Counted from the first letter of the stretch, positions 7,423 through 16,767 are shown. The stretch is DNA of 64,000 bases from Ramlibacter sp. (GCF_028291745.1 NZ_JAQGNQ010000072.1:1-64000), one strand, 5' to 3'. Numbers and translations: made by a program. Notes: generated from the sequence alone by a model not told the origin.

Positions 7423-8430
7423 TCAGAGGGTGGACGATGCGCGCCGGGTCAGCCTGGCTTGCAGCACGACCACGGCCAGCAGGAAGGCGCCGCGCACGAT
7501 GGTCTGCCAGTAGGAGCCCAGCGTGAGGTGCGGCCCGTCGGTGTATCCGTTCTCGAAGTTGATCATGTTGAGGATGACTGCCAGCAGCAGTACGCCGGTC
7601 AGCGTATTGAGGATCGATCCCTGCCCGCCGGTCAGCTGCGTACCGCCCACGACGACCGCGGCGATCGCAATCAACTCCCAGCCCACGCCTTCGGTGGGCG
7701 ATCCCGACGTCTGCGCCGCCACCAGCACGCCGGCCAGGCCAGCGAGCGCGCCCGAGAGCGTGTACACGCCGACTTTCACGCGCTCCACCGGCAGCCCCAT
7801 CAGCCGCGCGGCCTCCTCGTTGCCACCGACCGCGAGCACCGCACGCCCGAAGCGCATGTACCGCAGCGCAAGCTCGCCCGCTGCGAAGGCGAAGCCCGCG
7901 ATCCAGACGGGCACCGGCACACCCAGGAAGGCCCCGTCCGCCAGCTGGTCGAAGCCGCTCTCGTAGCTGATCGCCACGGTCTCGCGCCCGGAGACGACCA
8001 GGGCCAGGCCGCGCGCCGCGATGAAGGTGCACAGCGTCACCACGAAGGGCATCAGCTTCAAGCGCGCGATGGCGATCCCGTTGAAAAGCCCGGCGGCGAC
8101 GCCTACGGCGACACCCCCTGCAATGGCCGGCGCGATCCCGTGCTGGGAGAGTCTGGCGGCGACCACGCTGGCCAGCACCGCCACCGTGCCCACCGACAGG
8201 TCGATGCCTCCGCTCATGATGACGAAGGCCATCCCGATCGCGATCAGCCCGAACTTGGAGGTGCCGGCCAGCAGGAAGGAGATGTTCTGGCTTCCGACAA
8301 ACTCGTCATAGCGCACGCCGCCGAACAGGAGCAGCAGGCCCAGCGCGATCAGCGCACCTTGCGACTGCACGCGCTGAGACCAGCCTGCCGTGCGCGGCTG
8401 GCGCGTCCCGGGAACGCGGTGGGTATTCAT
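7423..8430 (-). CDS. yjfF: Sugar ABC transporter permease, YjfF/RbsC type
   Basis: The 335-residue inner-membrane protein of the BPD_transp_2 family has about ten hydrophobic segments and the family motif MSGGIDLSVGTVAVLASVVAA near residue 70. It is the second permease of a four-gene importer whose order (binding protein, double ATPase, permease, permease) matches E. coli ytfQ-ytfR-ytfT-yjfF, a galactofuranose importer. Its ATG overlaps the stop of the first permease by four bases. The sugar is inferred from gene order and from the binding protein; ribose- or xylose-type sugars are alternatives. Confidence 0.82.
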   Translation of the reverse strand: MNTHRVPGTRQPRTAGWSQRVQSQGALIALGLLLLFGGVRYDEFVGSQNISFLLAGTSKFGLIAIGMAFVIMSGGIDLSVGTVAVLASVVAARLSQHGIAPAIAGGVAVGVAAGLFNGIAIARLKLMPFVVTLCTFIAARGLALVVSGRETVAISYESGFDQLADGAFLGVPVPVWIAGFAFAAGELALRYMRFGRAVLAVGGNEEAARLMGLPVERVKVGVYTLSGALAGLAGVLVAAQTSGSPTEGVGWELIAIAAVVVGGTQLTGGQGSILNTLTGVLLLAVILNMINFENGYTDGPHLTLGSYWQTIVRGAFLLAVVVLQARLTRRASSTL

Positions 8431-9431
8431 GCCGTGCGTTCACGCCGCTGCAGGTACACCGCCAGCAGGATGATGGCGGCCTTGGCGACCAGCGCGTACT
8501 CGTAGGCCACTCCGTGCGCCAGCAGGGTGTAGCCAAGCAACTGGATGGCCAGCGCGCCGACCAGCGTTCCCGCCACGTTGACCCGTCCCCCGGACAGCAG
8601 CGTGCCGCCTACCGCCACGGCCGCGATGGCGTCCAGTTCGATGTTCTGCCCGATCTTGGCCGGGTCGGCCGCGGAGATCATGGCCACGTTCATGATCCCG
8701 GCCACGCCGGCCAGCACGGCGCATGCGCCGTAGGCGATGAACTTCACGCGCGCCACGGGCACGCCGGCCAGGTGTGCCGCGCGTTCGTTGCCGCCCACCA
8801 CCAGCAGCCAGCGCGCGAACAGCGTGCGGCGCACGACCCAGGCGGTGGCGGCGACGACAGCCGCCATGAGCCAGGCCTGCGCCGGCACGCCCAGCAAGTT
8901 GCCGCGCAACCAGTGCAAGGTCTCCTCGGGGAAGGTCCGCAGGTTGCTGCCCGTGAGCATTTCCGCCAGCCCGCGGCCGGCGATGAACAGCACCAGGGTG
9001 GCGACGATGGGCTGCACCCCGTAGCGGGTGATCAGAAATGCGTTCATCAGCCCGAAGCCCCCCGCAGCCACTAGTGGCAGCAGCAGCGCCGCGGGCAGGG
9101 CAAGCCCCGTGCGCGCCAACGGTTCCGCGGCCTGCGTCAGCAACACTGCGGCGAGCGTGCCGGCAAAGGCGGCGACCGCGCCCACCGAAAGGTCGATGCC
9201 CGCGGTGGCGATCACGAGCGCCATTCCCATCGCCACGACGACGATCTGCGCCACCTGCGAGAGGTTCACGTTCAGCGTCTGCAGGGTCAGGAAGTCGCGC
9301 GTGAAGATGGCGTTGAAGAGAAGCAGCAACAGGAGGGCCGTGAATGCCCGGGCGCGCTGCAGCCAGCCTGGCGCGTGCCGCCGCGACTCTGCGTGGATTG
9401 GCGTGGGTGCCGGGGGAACCAGTTCAGCCAT
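8427..9431 (-). CDS. ytfT: Sugar ABC transporter permease, YtfT type
   Basis: The 334-residue BPD_transp_2 permease has a cytoplasmic N-terminus, a first hydrophobic helix at ARAFTALLLLLLFNAIF, and the family motif ATAGIDLSVGAVAAFAGTLA. The start at 9431 (MAELVPPAP) overlaps the stop of the ATPase gene by eight bases and is preferred to the in-frame ATG at 9455. With the adjacent YjfF-type protein it should form a heterodimeric membrane channel for the sugar. Confidence 0.82.
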   Translation of the reverse strand: MAELVPPAPTPIHAESRRHAPGWLQRARAFTALLLLLLFNAIFTRDFLTLQTLNVNLSQVAQIVVVAMGMALVIATAGIDLSVGAVAAFAGTLAAVLLTQAAEPLARTGLALPAALLLPLVAAGGFGLMNAFLITRYGVQPIVATLVLFIAGRGLAEMLTGSNLRTFPEETLHWLRGNLLGVPAQAWLMAAVVAATAWVVRRTLFARWLLVVGGNERAAHLAGVPVARVKFIAYGACAVLAGVAGIMNVAMISAADPAKIGQNIELDAIAAVAVGGTLLSGGRVNVAGTLVGALAIQLLGYTLLAHGVAYEYALVAKAAIILLAVYLQRRERTA

Positions 9432-10956
9432 GCGCGGCTTCGCCCGGGGAAGCATGGGCCATCGCGTTCATCACGGCAGCCTCGGTGAGTTCACTGCCTT
9501 CGAGTTCCGCGACGCTGCGGCCGTCACGCAGCACGGTGACCCGGTCGCTGGCGCCCACGAGTTCTTCGAGTTCGCTGGCGATCATCAGCACGGCGAGCCC
9601 CTGCTCGTCGGCCAGGCCACGAATCAGTTGCAGGATCTCGGCCTTCGCGCCCACGTCAATCCCGCGGGTGGGTTCGTCCAGCAGCAGCAGTTCGATGCGC
9701 GCTGCCAGCCAGCGCGCCAGCAGCACCTTCTGCTGGTTGCCGCCGGAAAGCTCGCGCATCGGCTGCTCCGGACCGGCGCAGCGAATCCCCAGGCGCCGGA
9801 TGAACTCCTGCGTGACTTCCAGCTGGCGTTTCGCGTCGACCACGCCCAGGCGCGTGAGCTGCGGCAGCAGCACGAGCGTGAGGTTCTCGCGCACGGACAG
9901 GTCGGCCACGATGCCCTCGGTCTTGCGGTCTTCCGACAGGTAGGCGACGCCGCGGGCGATCGCGTCCGCGGGCTGCTCGAGCCGGGCGTGCTGCCCGTTG
10001 ATGCGGATTTCGCCGGACTCCGCCCGGTCGGCGCCGAACACGGCCCGGGCGAGTTCGGTGCGGCCCGAGCCGAGCAAGCCGCCCAGGCCCACGATTTCCC
10101 CGCGCCGCACCGCCAGGCTCGCGTCGTGCACCCGACCGCCTTGCAGATGCTCCACGCGCAGCACCTCCGGTGCGGCAGCATCCGGTGCAGCGCGCCGCGC
10201 GCCCTGCAGCGCGGAGAGCTCCTTGCCCAGCATGGTGGCAACGAGCTCCAGTCGGCCCATGTCCTGCATGGCGCGTTCGGCGACGGTCTGCCCGTCTCGC
10301 ATCACCGTGATGCGCTCGCACACCGCATACAGTTCGTCGAGCTTGTGGCTCACGAACAGCACCGAGACACCGTCGGCCTGCAGTTGCCGGATCACCCCGA
10401 ACAGCGTCTGGACTTCGTTCTCGTCCAGCGAGGAAGTGGGTTCGTCCATGATCACCAGGCGCGCGCGCGTGCTGACGGCGCGGGCGATGGCGGTCATCTG
10501 CTGGGTGGCGGTGTTGCAGGCGTGCAGGGGGCGCATCACGTCCACCGCCAGGCCGAAGCGCGAGAGGATCCGGGCGCTCTCCTCGTGGATCCGCCGCCAG
10601 TCGATCAGGCCGAAGCGGATGGGCTCGCGGCCGATGAAGATGTTCTCGGCCAGCGAACGCTGCGGTACGAGGTTCAGTTCCTGGTAGATGGTACTGATGC
10701 CAACCCGCTGCGCGTCGAGCGGCGCCGCGAAGGCGACGTCCTGCCCGCCGAAGCGGATGCTGCCCGCGTCACGCGCGTACGCGCCGGTCAGGACCTTGAT
10801 CAAGGTGGACTTGCCGGCGCCGTTCTGCCCGATCAGCGCATGCACCTGCGCCGGTGCAATCACGAGCCGCGCCTGGCGCAGGGCGGGCACGCCGCCGAAG
10901 GCCTTGTCGACGCCGCGCATTTCCAGCAGCGGCGCGGATGGGACCTCGGCGGTCAT
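9424..10956 (-). CDS. ytfR: Sugar ABC transporter ATP-binding protein, YtfR/RbsA type (two ATPase domains)
   Basis: At 510 residues this has the normal length for the fused sugar-importer ATPases. The first domain has Walker A GQNGAGKSTL (about 43-52) and Walker B VIMDEPTSSLDENE. The second has the degenerate Walker A GLLGSGRTEL typical of the group, the signature LSGGNQQKVLLARWL and LLLDEPTRGIDVGAK. The gene lies 18 bp downstream of the binding-protein gene and overlaps the next permease gene, so the four genes form one operon. Confidence 0.88.
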   Translation of the reverse strand: MTAEVPSAPLLEMRGVDKAFGGVPALRQARLVIAPAQVHALIGQNGAGKSTLIKVLTGAYARDAGSIRFGGQDVAFAAPLDAQRVGISTIYQELNLVPQRSLAENIFIGREPIRFGLIDWRRIHEESARILSRFGLAVDVMRPLHACNTATQQMTAIARAVSTRARLVIMDEPTSSLDENEVQTLFGVIRQLQADGVSVLFVSHKLDELYAVCERITVMRDGQTVAERAMQDMGRLELVATMLGKELSALQGARRAAPDAAAPEVLRVEHLQGGRVHDASLAVRRGEIVGLGGLLGSGRTELARAVFGADRAESGEIRINGQHARLEQPADAIARGVAYLSEDRKTEGIVADLSVRENLTLVLLPQLTRLGVVDAKRQLEVTQEFIRRLGIRCAGPEQPMRELSGGNQQKVLLARWLAARIELLLLDEPTRGIDVGAKAEILQLIRGLADEQGLAVLMIASELEELVGASDRVTVLRDGRSVAELEGSELTEAAVMNAMAHASPGEAAHG

Positions 10957-10974
10957 GGTGCGGGAGTGAGGCGA

Positions 10975-11940
10975 TCAGTACCCGTCGGCCATGCTGGCCT
11001 GGGCGTTGGACTTGTCGTAGAACTTGTCCTCGACCTTCACCCAGGCAGGGATCTGGTCGCCCTTGGCGAACTTCCTGGCGGTGTCGCAGGTCACCGGGCC
11101 GAAGAAGGGGCTGGACTGCACGGTCGCGCCCATCTTGCCGGCCGCGATGGCGGTCAGGGCGTCGCGGGTGCCGTCGATCGAGACGACGATCACGTCCTGT
11201 CCCGGCTTCTTGCCGGCGGCCTCGAGCGCGGCGATCGCGCCGATGGCCATCTCGTCGTTGTGCGCGTAGACCGCGGTCACGTCGGGGTGCGCCTGCAGCA
11301 GTGTCTGCATCACCTGGCGGCCCTTGTCGCGCGCGAAGTCGCCCGACTGCGAGGCCACCACCTTCATCCCGGCATGCTTGGCCACCAGGTCGTCGAAGCC
11401 CTTCTTGCGGTTGTTGGCGGGCGAAGAACCGGTCGTGCCTTCGAGCTCCACGATCTTGCCCTTGCCGCCGGTGGCCTTCACCAGCCATTCGCCCGCGCGG
11501 CGGCCCTGGTCGATGAAGTCGGAGCCGATGAACGTGACGTAGTCCTTGCCCGCACCGGCGAGCTTCTGGTCGACGTTGCGGTCGATCAGGATCACCGGGA
11601 TCCCCGCCTTCTTGGCCTTCATCACGGCGGGGATCAGCGGCTTTTCCTCGCGCGGGGCCAGCACGATCAGGTCGACCTTCTGCGCGATCATGCTTTCGAC
11701 GTCGGCGACCTGCTTGGCGGCCGAGCCGCCCGCGTCGGTGTAGACCAGGTTCCAGCCGCAGCTCTTGGCCACCTCCTGCATCGACCTGGTTTCCGCGATG
11801 CGCCACGGGTTGTTGCTCTCCGTCTGCGCGAAGCCCACCTTGTAGGTGTCCTTCTGCTTGAGCTTTGGCGATTCGGCGTGGGCTATGCCGGCGCCCAGCG
11901 TTGCAACGAGTGCGATGGCGGTGATGGAGGGCAAGCGCAT
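10975..11940 (-). CDS. ytfQ: Periplasmic sugar-binding protein, YtfQ type
   Basis: The 321-residue protein has a cleavable signal peptide (MRLPSITAIALVATLGAGIAHA) and a Peripla_BP_4 fold. The segments YKVGFAQTESNNPWRIAETRS, ESMIAQKVDLIVLAPREE and AGIPVILIDRNVDQ closely follow the YtfQ galactofuranose-binding pattern. The ATG at 11940 is preceded by AAAGGAG, so it is chosen over the in-frame ATG at 11991. It is the first gene of the transporter operon. The 298 bp upstream, up to the divergent deacetylase gene, show no further site that I can support. Confidence 0.85.
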   Translation of the reverse strand: MRLPSITAIALVATLGAGIAHAESPKLKQKDTYKVGFAQTESNNPWRIAETRSMQEVAKSCGWNLVYTDAGGSAAKQVADVESMIAQKVDLIVLAPREEKPLIPAVMKAKKAGIPVILIDRNVDQKLAGAGKDYVTFIGSDFIDQGRRAGEWLVKATGGKGKIVELEGTTGSSPANNRKKGFDDLVAKHAGMKVVASQSGDFARDKGRQVMQTLLQAHPDVTAVYAHNDEMAIGAIAALEAAGKKPGQDVIVVSIDGTRDALTAIAAGKMGATVQSSPFFGPVTCDTARKFAKGDQIPAWVKVEDKFYDKSNAQASMADGY

Positions 11941-12238
11941 GGGAGCTCCTTTGGCATGGTCATCCCGGGGGCTGCGGAGTGTGATTCGCAACGAGCCGGC
12001 AGGGGATGCAGTCCGGCCTGCGCCTCATTCTGGGGCGCGGAAAATCGACGATGACTAGGGGAAACCTTCGTTGCTCTCTCGATGCGCCTGCGCGCACACG
12101 TCCGGTGCGCTCAGCGGTGCCGCGCTCGCTGGTCTGCACCGTCGGCAGGCCCGTCCGCGCCTGCGCGCAGGCATGCCTATTGCCTGTCGACCCGTGCCAC
12201 ATGACTGCCCACGCCTACGAATCCGGACGCCTGAACCC

Positions 12239-13138
12239 ATGATCCGCAATCCGGTCCCTTGGCCCAACGGCGCGCGCTGCGCGGTGGCCTTCACCTTCGA
12301 CATGGATGCCGAGAGCCTGCTGTACCTCTCCTATCCCGAACGCGCGCACGCGATGGTGGCCACGGCCTCGCAGCTGCGCTACGGCCCCACGGTGGCCGTG
12401 CCGCGCATCCTCGAGAGCTACCGCCACTTCGGCATCCAGCAGACCTTCTTCGTCCCGGGGTGGTGCGCCGAACGCTATCCGCAGGCGGTGGAGGCCATGG
12501 CCAAGGACGGCCACGAGGTGGCCGGCCACGGCTGGCTGCACGAGCATCCCAACGAGCTCTCCGACGAGGAGGAGCGCTTCTGGCTGCGCCACAGCCTGGC
12601 GTCGGTGGAGAAGATCACCGGGATCAAGCCGGTGGGCTGGCGCGCGCCGCTCTACAACTACTCCCACCGCTCCACCGATCTGCTGCTGGAAGAAGGCATC
12701 CGGTACGACGCATCGCTGATGGGCGACGACGTGCCTTACCTGGTGGAGGGCAGCAAGGCCAGTCTGCTGGAACTGCCGTCGCATTGGGGAATGGACGACT
12801 GGCCGCCCTTCATGCACAGCACGGAGTTCGGCTTCCAGATGCCGATCCAGGCACCGGCCTTCGCCTGGCGCAACTGGTGGGAGGAGTTCGAGGCCCAGTG
12901 GGAGCACGGCGGGATGTGGATCCCCGTGTGGCATCCCTTCCTTTCCGGCCGGCTGGCGCGCTGGCAGCAGACGCACCGGATGATCGAGAAGATGCTGGAG
13001 CAGGGCGGCGTGTGGTTCGCGCCGCTGCGGGAGATCGCGCGGCACGTGCGCCAGTGCATGGCCGACGGCCTGTGGCAGCCCCGCTCGGAGCGCTACGGGC
13101 AGATCGAAGGGCTGCCCGTGGTGCCGACGTTCCGCTGA
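12239..13138 (+). CDS. Polysaccharide deacetylase (NodB-fold) family protein
   Basis: The 299-residue protein shows the NodB metal-site pattern: FDMD (Asp21/Asp23), GHEVAGHGWLHEHP (His97 and His101), GWRAP and PVWHPFLSG. It is closest in outline to the PgdA/PuuE-like subgroup that acts on small amides or peptidoglycan rather than chitin. The frame is open to 12071, but the first 56 codons are arginine-rich and unlike coding sequence, so the ATG at 12239 is used. It is divergent from the sugar importer and convergent with the SDR-amino-acid transporter operon, so its partner is unclear. Nearby N-compound genes make an amidase-like role possible. Confidence 0.75.
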   Translation: MIRNPVPWPNGARCAVAFTFDMDAESLLYLSYPERAHAMVATASQLRYGPTVAVPRILESYRHFGIQQTFFVPGWCAERYPQAVEAMAKDGHEVAGHGWLHEHPNELSDEEERFWLRHSLASVEKITGIKPVGWRAPLYNYSHRSTDLLLEEGIRYDASLMGDDVPYLVEGSKASLLELPSHWGMDDWPPFMHSTEFGFQMPIQAPAFAWRNWWEEFEAQWEHGGMWIPVWHPFLSGRLARWQQTHRMIEKMLEQGGVWFAPLREIARHVRQCMADGLWQPRSERYGQIEGLPVVPTFR

Positions 13139-13160
13139 TCCGGTGGGGGCTGGGGACGGC

Positions 13161-13931
13161 TCAGGCGGCCGTCTTGCCGCCGTCGACCGTCCAGGCTGCC
13201 CCGGTGACGAAGGCCGCCGCATCGCTGGCCAGGAAAGCCACCACCGAAGCAATGTCGGTCGGCCGGCCGACCCGGGCCATCGGCACGTGAGCCACTTCCG
13301 CTGCGCGGGCGGCAACGGGGTCGGCGGCGGCAGCGAACTCGGACTGCAGCATGGGGGTGTCCACCGGCCCCGGGCAGATTGCGTTGACGCGCACGCGCGG
13401 GGCGAGCTCGATCGCGAGCGCGCGCGTCCAGGCCAGCACGGCTCCCTTGGTGGCGCTGTATGCGACGTAGCCCGGCTGGCCGACCAGCGCCAGTTCGGAT
13501 GCGATATTGATGACCGTGGGGGACGTGCCCACTAGCAGTTCCGGCAGCAGGCTGCGGGTGATGCGAAGTCCCGCGTGGACGTTGATCGCAAACAGCCCGT
13601 CGATCTGTTCATCCGTCGTCTCGGCGAAGTTCACCAGCGTGCTGATGCCGGCGTTGTTGACGAGGATGTCGCAGCGCCCGGCCAGCAAGCCGCGCAGCGA
13701 GGCGAGCACCCGGTCGGTGTCCGCGCGGTCTGCGAGGTCGGCGACGTGGGGCGTGTAGCGGCCCACCGCGGACATGGCATCCGCCATGCGCGCCTGGGCT
13801 TCGGCGTTGCGATCGAGGCCATGGACCTCGGCGCCTTGCCGCAGAAGCTCCGCCACGATCGCACGGCCGATGCCGCCTGCGGCGCCGGTGACGACGGCCG
13901 TGCGGCCGGACAGGGAAGTGGACGAAGTCAC
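13161..13931 (-). CDS. Short-chain dehydrogenase/reductase
   Basis: The 256-residue SDR has the nucleotide-binding motif TGAAGGIG (15-22), NNAG (92-95), catalytic Ser145, Tyr158 and Lys162 (YSATK), and the usual CPGPVDTPM. Asp40 after the second strand suggests NAD rather than NADP. The start is a GTG at 13931 with AGGGA eight bases upstream; the longer open frame overlaps the previous gene and is not real. It is the last gene of the amino-acid-type ABC operon. The substrate is unknown. Confidence 0.85.
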   Translation of the reverse strand: MTSSTSLSGRTAVVTGAAGGIGRAIVAELLRQGAEVHGLDRNAEAQARMADAMSAVGRYTPHVADLADRADTDRVLASLRGLLAGRCDILVNNAGISTLVNFAETTDEQIDGLFAINVHAGLRITRSLLPELLVGTSPTVINIASELALVGQPGYVAYSATKGAVLAWTRALAIELAPRVRVNAICPGPVDTPMLQSEFAAAADPVAARAAEVAHVPMARVGRPTDIASVVAFLASDAAAFVTGAAWTVDGGKTAA

Positions 13932-13992
13932 TGGGATCCCTAGATGACGGTCAGAAAGGACACGCCGTGCGCACCGACGAAGCTGGCTCCGG

Positions 13993-14619
13993 TCAGACGG
14001 AGGGTCCGTAGACGACGACCTCGATGTCCGTCGGTGCGAATCCCGCGGCCGGATTGTTCTGCTGGGGGCAGTTCGACAGGACCGCCAGCACCGGCATCTC
14101 GGCGCGCAGCAGGACGTGGTCGCCGGGGCGGGAAACGCCCTCCGCGATGACCACCGAGCCGTCTTCCTTGAACGGCACGCGCATGAAGAAATTGATGTTC
14201 GAGACGATCTCTGAAGGTGCCAGAGCCCACTTGCCCAACTCCGCGATGAAGTTGGTGCGGCAGCTTTCGGTCTTGACGACGTCGTAGCGCACCTTGTCGA
14301 TCTCGCAGCTGCAGCAGCCCGCGAGGGTGTCGTGGAAGCCGCAGGTGTCCTCGACCACCGTGAACATCGGCCTGGCATGGTCGGAGTAGATCGTGCAACC
14401 CTTGCTGATGTACAGGGACTTGTTCAGCTTGACCGTGTTGGGAATGTTGATCCGGTCCAGCGGCAGGCCATCGCCGTAGCAGAGAAAGTCCACGGCCTGG
14501 CGACCATGGGTGTCGATGATCTTCAACTGTTCTCCAGCCTGCAGCCGGCGCGACCAGCGTCCCTTCGCGGGAACGACTTCGCGGTGGCGCTCGACAAGCC
14601 TGGTTTCGGTTACGGTCAC
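13993..14619 (-). CDS. DUF1989 protein (urea-carboxylase-associated / carboxyguanidine deiminase family)
   Basis: The 208-residue protein matches PF09347. The signature GFHDTLAGCCSCEIDK gives metal-binding His and Cys residues, and AVDFLCYG and NINFFMRVPFKEDGS are typical. Proteins of this family, long labelled urea-carboxylase-associated, include the CgdA/CgdB subunits of carboxyguanidine deiminase, which works with guanidine carboxylase. Here a single copy sits behind an amino-acid-type importer, with its ATG overlapping the stop of the ATPase gene, and no carboxylase is in the window. A role on a guanidine-like or other small N-compound is inferred. The guanidine-I-like riboswitch 12 kb away makes it more interesting. 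Confidence 0.75.
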   Translation of the reverse strand: MTVTETRLVERHREVVPAKGRWSRRLQAGEQLKIIDTHGRQAVDFLCYGDGLPLDRINIPNTVKLNKSLYISKGCTIYSDHARPMFTVVEDTCGFHDTLAGCCSCEIDKVRYDVVKTESCRTNFIAELGKWALAPSEIVSNINFFMRVPFKEDGSVVIAEGVSRPGDHVLLRAEMPVLAVLSNCPQQNNPAAGFAPTDIEVVVYGPSV

Positions 14620-15446
14620 GGACTCACTCCTTCATGGACAAGATGTAGCGGCGCAGCCGATGCGCCGTGCTGGAAATGGCGCAGGAACGCGCGGGCCTCG
14701 GGCGTGCCGGGCTGGTCGAAGAACCTGGCGGGCGCGGCCTCCTCGGCGATGCGGCCGTCATGCATGAACACGATGCGGGATGCGACCTTGCGCGCGAAAG
14801 CCATCTCGTGCGTCACGATCACCATCGTGATGCCATCCTTGGCCAGGCCGGTCATCACGCCCAGGACCTCTCCCACCAGCACCGGGTCGAGCGCGCTCGT
14901 GGGCTCGTCGAACAGCAGCAGGTCAGGCTTGATGGCGAGGGCCCGGGCAATCGCGGCGCGCTGCTTCTGCCCGCCCGAGAGCTGGGAGGGAAAATGATCG
15001 CGCCGCTCCTCCAGGCCGACGCGCTCCAGCAGTTCCATCGCTTCGCGTCGGACTTCGGAGCGATCCCGCTTGTGCACGTGGACGGGCGCCTCCATGACGT
15101 TCTGCAGGACGGTCAGGTGGGGCCAGAGGGCGAAGTGCTGGAACACCATGCCGATCTTCGAACGGGCCCTGGCGAGCTCCTTCTCGCTCATGCGATGGGC
15201 ACCGCGTGCTCCCATCCGCTCGCCGGACACGATGACGGTTCCGGCGTCGGGTTCCTCCAGCCAGTTGATGCAGCGCAGGAGCGTCGACTTGCCGCAGCCG
15301 GACGGTCCCAGGACGCAGACGATTTCGCCCTTCGCCACTGTCAGGGACACGTCCTTCAGGACGTGACTGGCGCCGAACGATTTCGAGACGCCGGACAGGC
15401 GCAGGGCCGGCGCCAGGAGGCCCGGGGAGGGAGTGGATGGATTCAT
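14616..15446 (-). CDS. Polar amino acid ABC transporter ATP-binding protein
   Basis: The 276-residue ATPase of the GlnQ/HisP type has Walker A GPSGCGKSTL (48-57), signature LSGGQKQRAAIARALA, Walker B LLLFDEPTSALDPVLVGEV and the switch histidine in TMVIVTHEMAFA. It overlaps the permease gene upstream and the DUF1989 gene downstream by four bases each, so it is translated within a tightly packed operon. Confidence 0.88.
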   Translation of the reverse strand: MNPSTPSPGLLAPALRLSGVSKSFGASHVLKDVSLTVAKGEIVCVLGPSGCGKSTLLRCINWLEEPDAGTVIVSGERMGARGAHRMSEKELARARSKIGMVFQHFALWPHLTVLQNVMEAPVHVHKRDRSEVRREAMELLERVGLEERRDHFPSQLSGGQKQRAAIARALAIKPDLLLFDEPTSALDPVLVGEVLGVMTGLAKDGITMVIVTHEMAFARKVASRIVFMHDGRIAEEAAPARFFDQPGTPEARAFLRHFQHGASAAPLHLVHEGVSP

Positions 15447-16102
15447 GCGCGGCGCTTTCGTGCCAGCAATTCAAGCCGGCTCGCGGTCAATTCGATCGTC
15501 ACGCAGAGCGCCCAGTAGAGAAGGACAGCCGTCAGGTAGGCTGCGACGGGAATGAAGTACGTGCTCTGGATGCCGGTCAGCGCGTGCGTCAGTTCGGTCA
15601 CGGCAATCACGGTCAGGAGTGCGGTGTCCTTCAGGATCTGCACGAACTGGTTGCCGACCAGTGGAATGCTGCGCAGCAGGGCCGGCGGGATGATGATCCG
15701 GCGGGCCAGCGGCCAACCCACGTAGCCGAAGGAAGTGGCGGACTCCAGGATGTCCCTGGGCAGTTGCCGGATCGCCGCGCGCAGCACTTCGGCCATGTAG
15801 GCGCTGTGGTACATCAGGATCGCCAGCGCGCCGGCTTCCCAGTTGCTCATGCGAAAGCCCAGCGTCGGCAGGCCGAAGTACAGGAGGTAGACGAACAGCA
15901 GGAAGGGGACGCAGCGCATCGTGTCGATGTAGACCGTCACGGCACGCTGCACGGCGCGTCGGCGAGACATTGCCGTCAGCGCCAGCAGCAATCCCGCGGC
16001 CAGCGCGCACAGGCCGCCGATGAGGGTGAGCAGGATGGTGCTGCCGAACGCATTCAGGATTTCGGCTCTCAGCGACCAGATCTTCAGCAGGCCTTCGGTC
16101 AT
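15443..16102 (-). CDS. Amino acid ABC transporter permease (HisM/GlnP type), second
   Basis: The 219-residue inner-membrane protein has the HEQRTALA-type permease region. The EAA loop is near YMAEVLRAAIRQLPRDILES, and FGYVGWPLARRIIIPPALLR follows. A longer frame to 16567 is only a shadow; the ATG at 16102 overlaps the previous permease stop by four bases. It pairs with the next permease in a heterodimeric importer of polar amino acids or related cations. Confidence 0.85.
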   Translation of the reverse strand: MTEGLLKIWSLRAEILNAFGSTILLTLIGGLCALAAGLLLALTAMSRRRAVQRAVTVYIDTMRCVPFLLFVYLLYFGLPTLGFRMSNWEAGALAILMYHSAYMAEVLRAAIRQLPRDILESATSFGYVGWPLARRIIIPPALLRSIPLVGNQFVQILKDTALLTVIAVTELTHALTGIQSTYFIPVAAYLTAVLLYWALCVTIELTASRLELLARKRRA

Positions 16103-16740
16103 GCGGGGGACCTCGCAATGCGCCGCTCCGCCATCCGTTGCAGCTGCACGAAGGCGAACACGACCACGCTGTACAGCGCCAGCGCGTAGAGGAAGGGCGG
16201 CAGCGGTTGGTAGGTGGCGGAGCCGACGCGCAGCGCGGCGCGCGTGATCTCCACGATGCCGATCACCGCGACGGCGGGCGTGGCCTTGATCTGCAGTGTC
16301 ATTTCGCTGACGAGCGCCGGGATGCTGTGGCGGACCACTTGCGGCAGCACGATCCGCAAGGAACGTTGGGCAGGTCGCATGCCGAAGGCCAGCGCGGCGT
16401 CGTATTGGTCGCGGGGAAACTCGTTCAGGTGGCTGCGCCAGATCTCGCAGTTGAAGGCGGCGGTCGACAAGGTGAGCGCCACGATGGCGGCGACCATCGC
16501 GTCCAGATTCAAGCCCGCCTGGCTGGATCCGAAGAAGACCAGGAGGGTCAGCGTCACCGTCGGGCATGAGCGGATCACGCTGACATAGCCGCGCACCAGT
16601 GGCGTGAGCAGGGGGACGCGCCCCCAGCTCACGAGCGCCATGGCCAGGCCCAGCGGCATGCCCATTCCGATGCTGGCCAGCGACAGCGTGACCGTCGCCA
16701 ATGCAGCTTGCGTGATCTGCCAGTAGTCGGAAGCGTTCAT
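16099..16740 (-). CDS. Amino acid ABC transporter permease (HisQ/GlnP type), first
   Basis: The 213-residue membrane protein has an N-terminal helix LATVTLSLASIGMGMPLGLA, the typical SVIRSCPTVTLTLLVFF segment and the EAA-like stretch WRSHLNEFPRDQYDAALAFG. It lies 27 bp downstream of the binding-protein gene and overlaps the second permease. Confidence 0.85.
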   Translation of the reverse strand: MNASDYWQITQAALATVTLSLASIGMGMPLGLAMALVSWGRVPLLTPLVRGYVSVIRSCPTVTLTLLVFFGSSQAGLNLDAMVAAIVALTLSTAAFNCEIWRSHLNEFPRDQYDAALAFGMRPAQRSLRIVLPQVVRHSIPALVSEMTLQIKATPAVAVIGIVEITRAALRVGSATYQPLPPFLYALALYSVVVFAFVQLQRMAERRIARSPA

Positions 16741-16767
16741 CTCGCAGCCGGTCAGCGCGTCAGGTGC

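Noticed and set aside
9028-12054. Very long open frame (1008 codons) on the plus strand
   Set aside because: It runs antisense to the four intact sugar-transporter genes and its product is a low-complexity Arg/Gly/His-rich sequence. It is a GC-skew shadow.
13932-13945. A third GGGATCCC near the SDR start as a possible FCD operator
   Set aside because: It lacks the flanking ATC and AAxCTG bases and coincides with the SDR ribosome site. Six-base BamHI-type palindromes are expected by chance.
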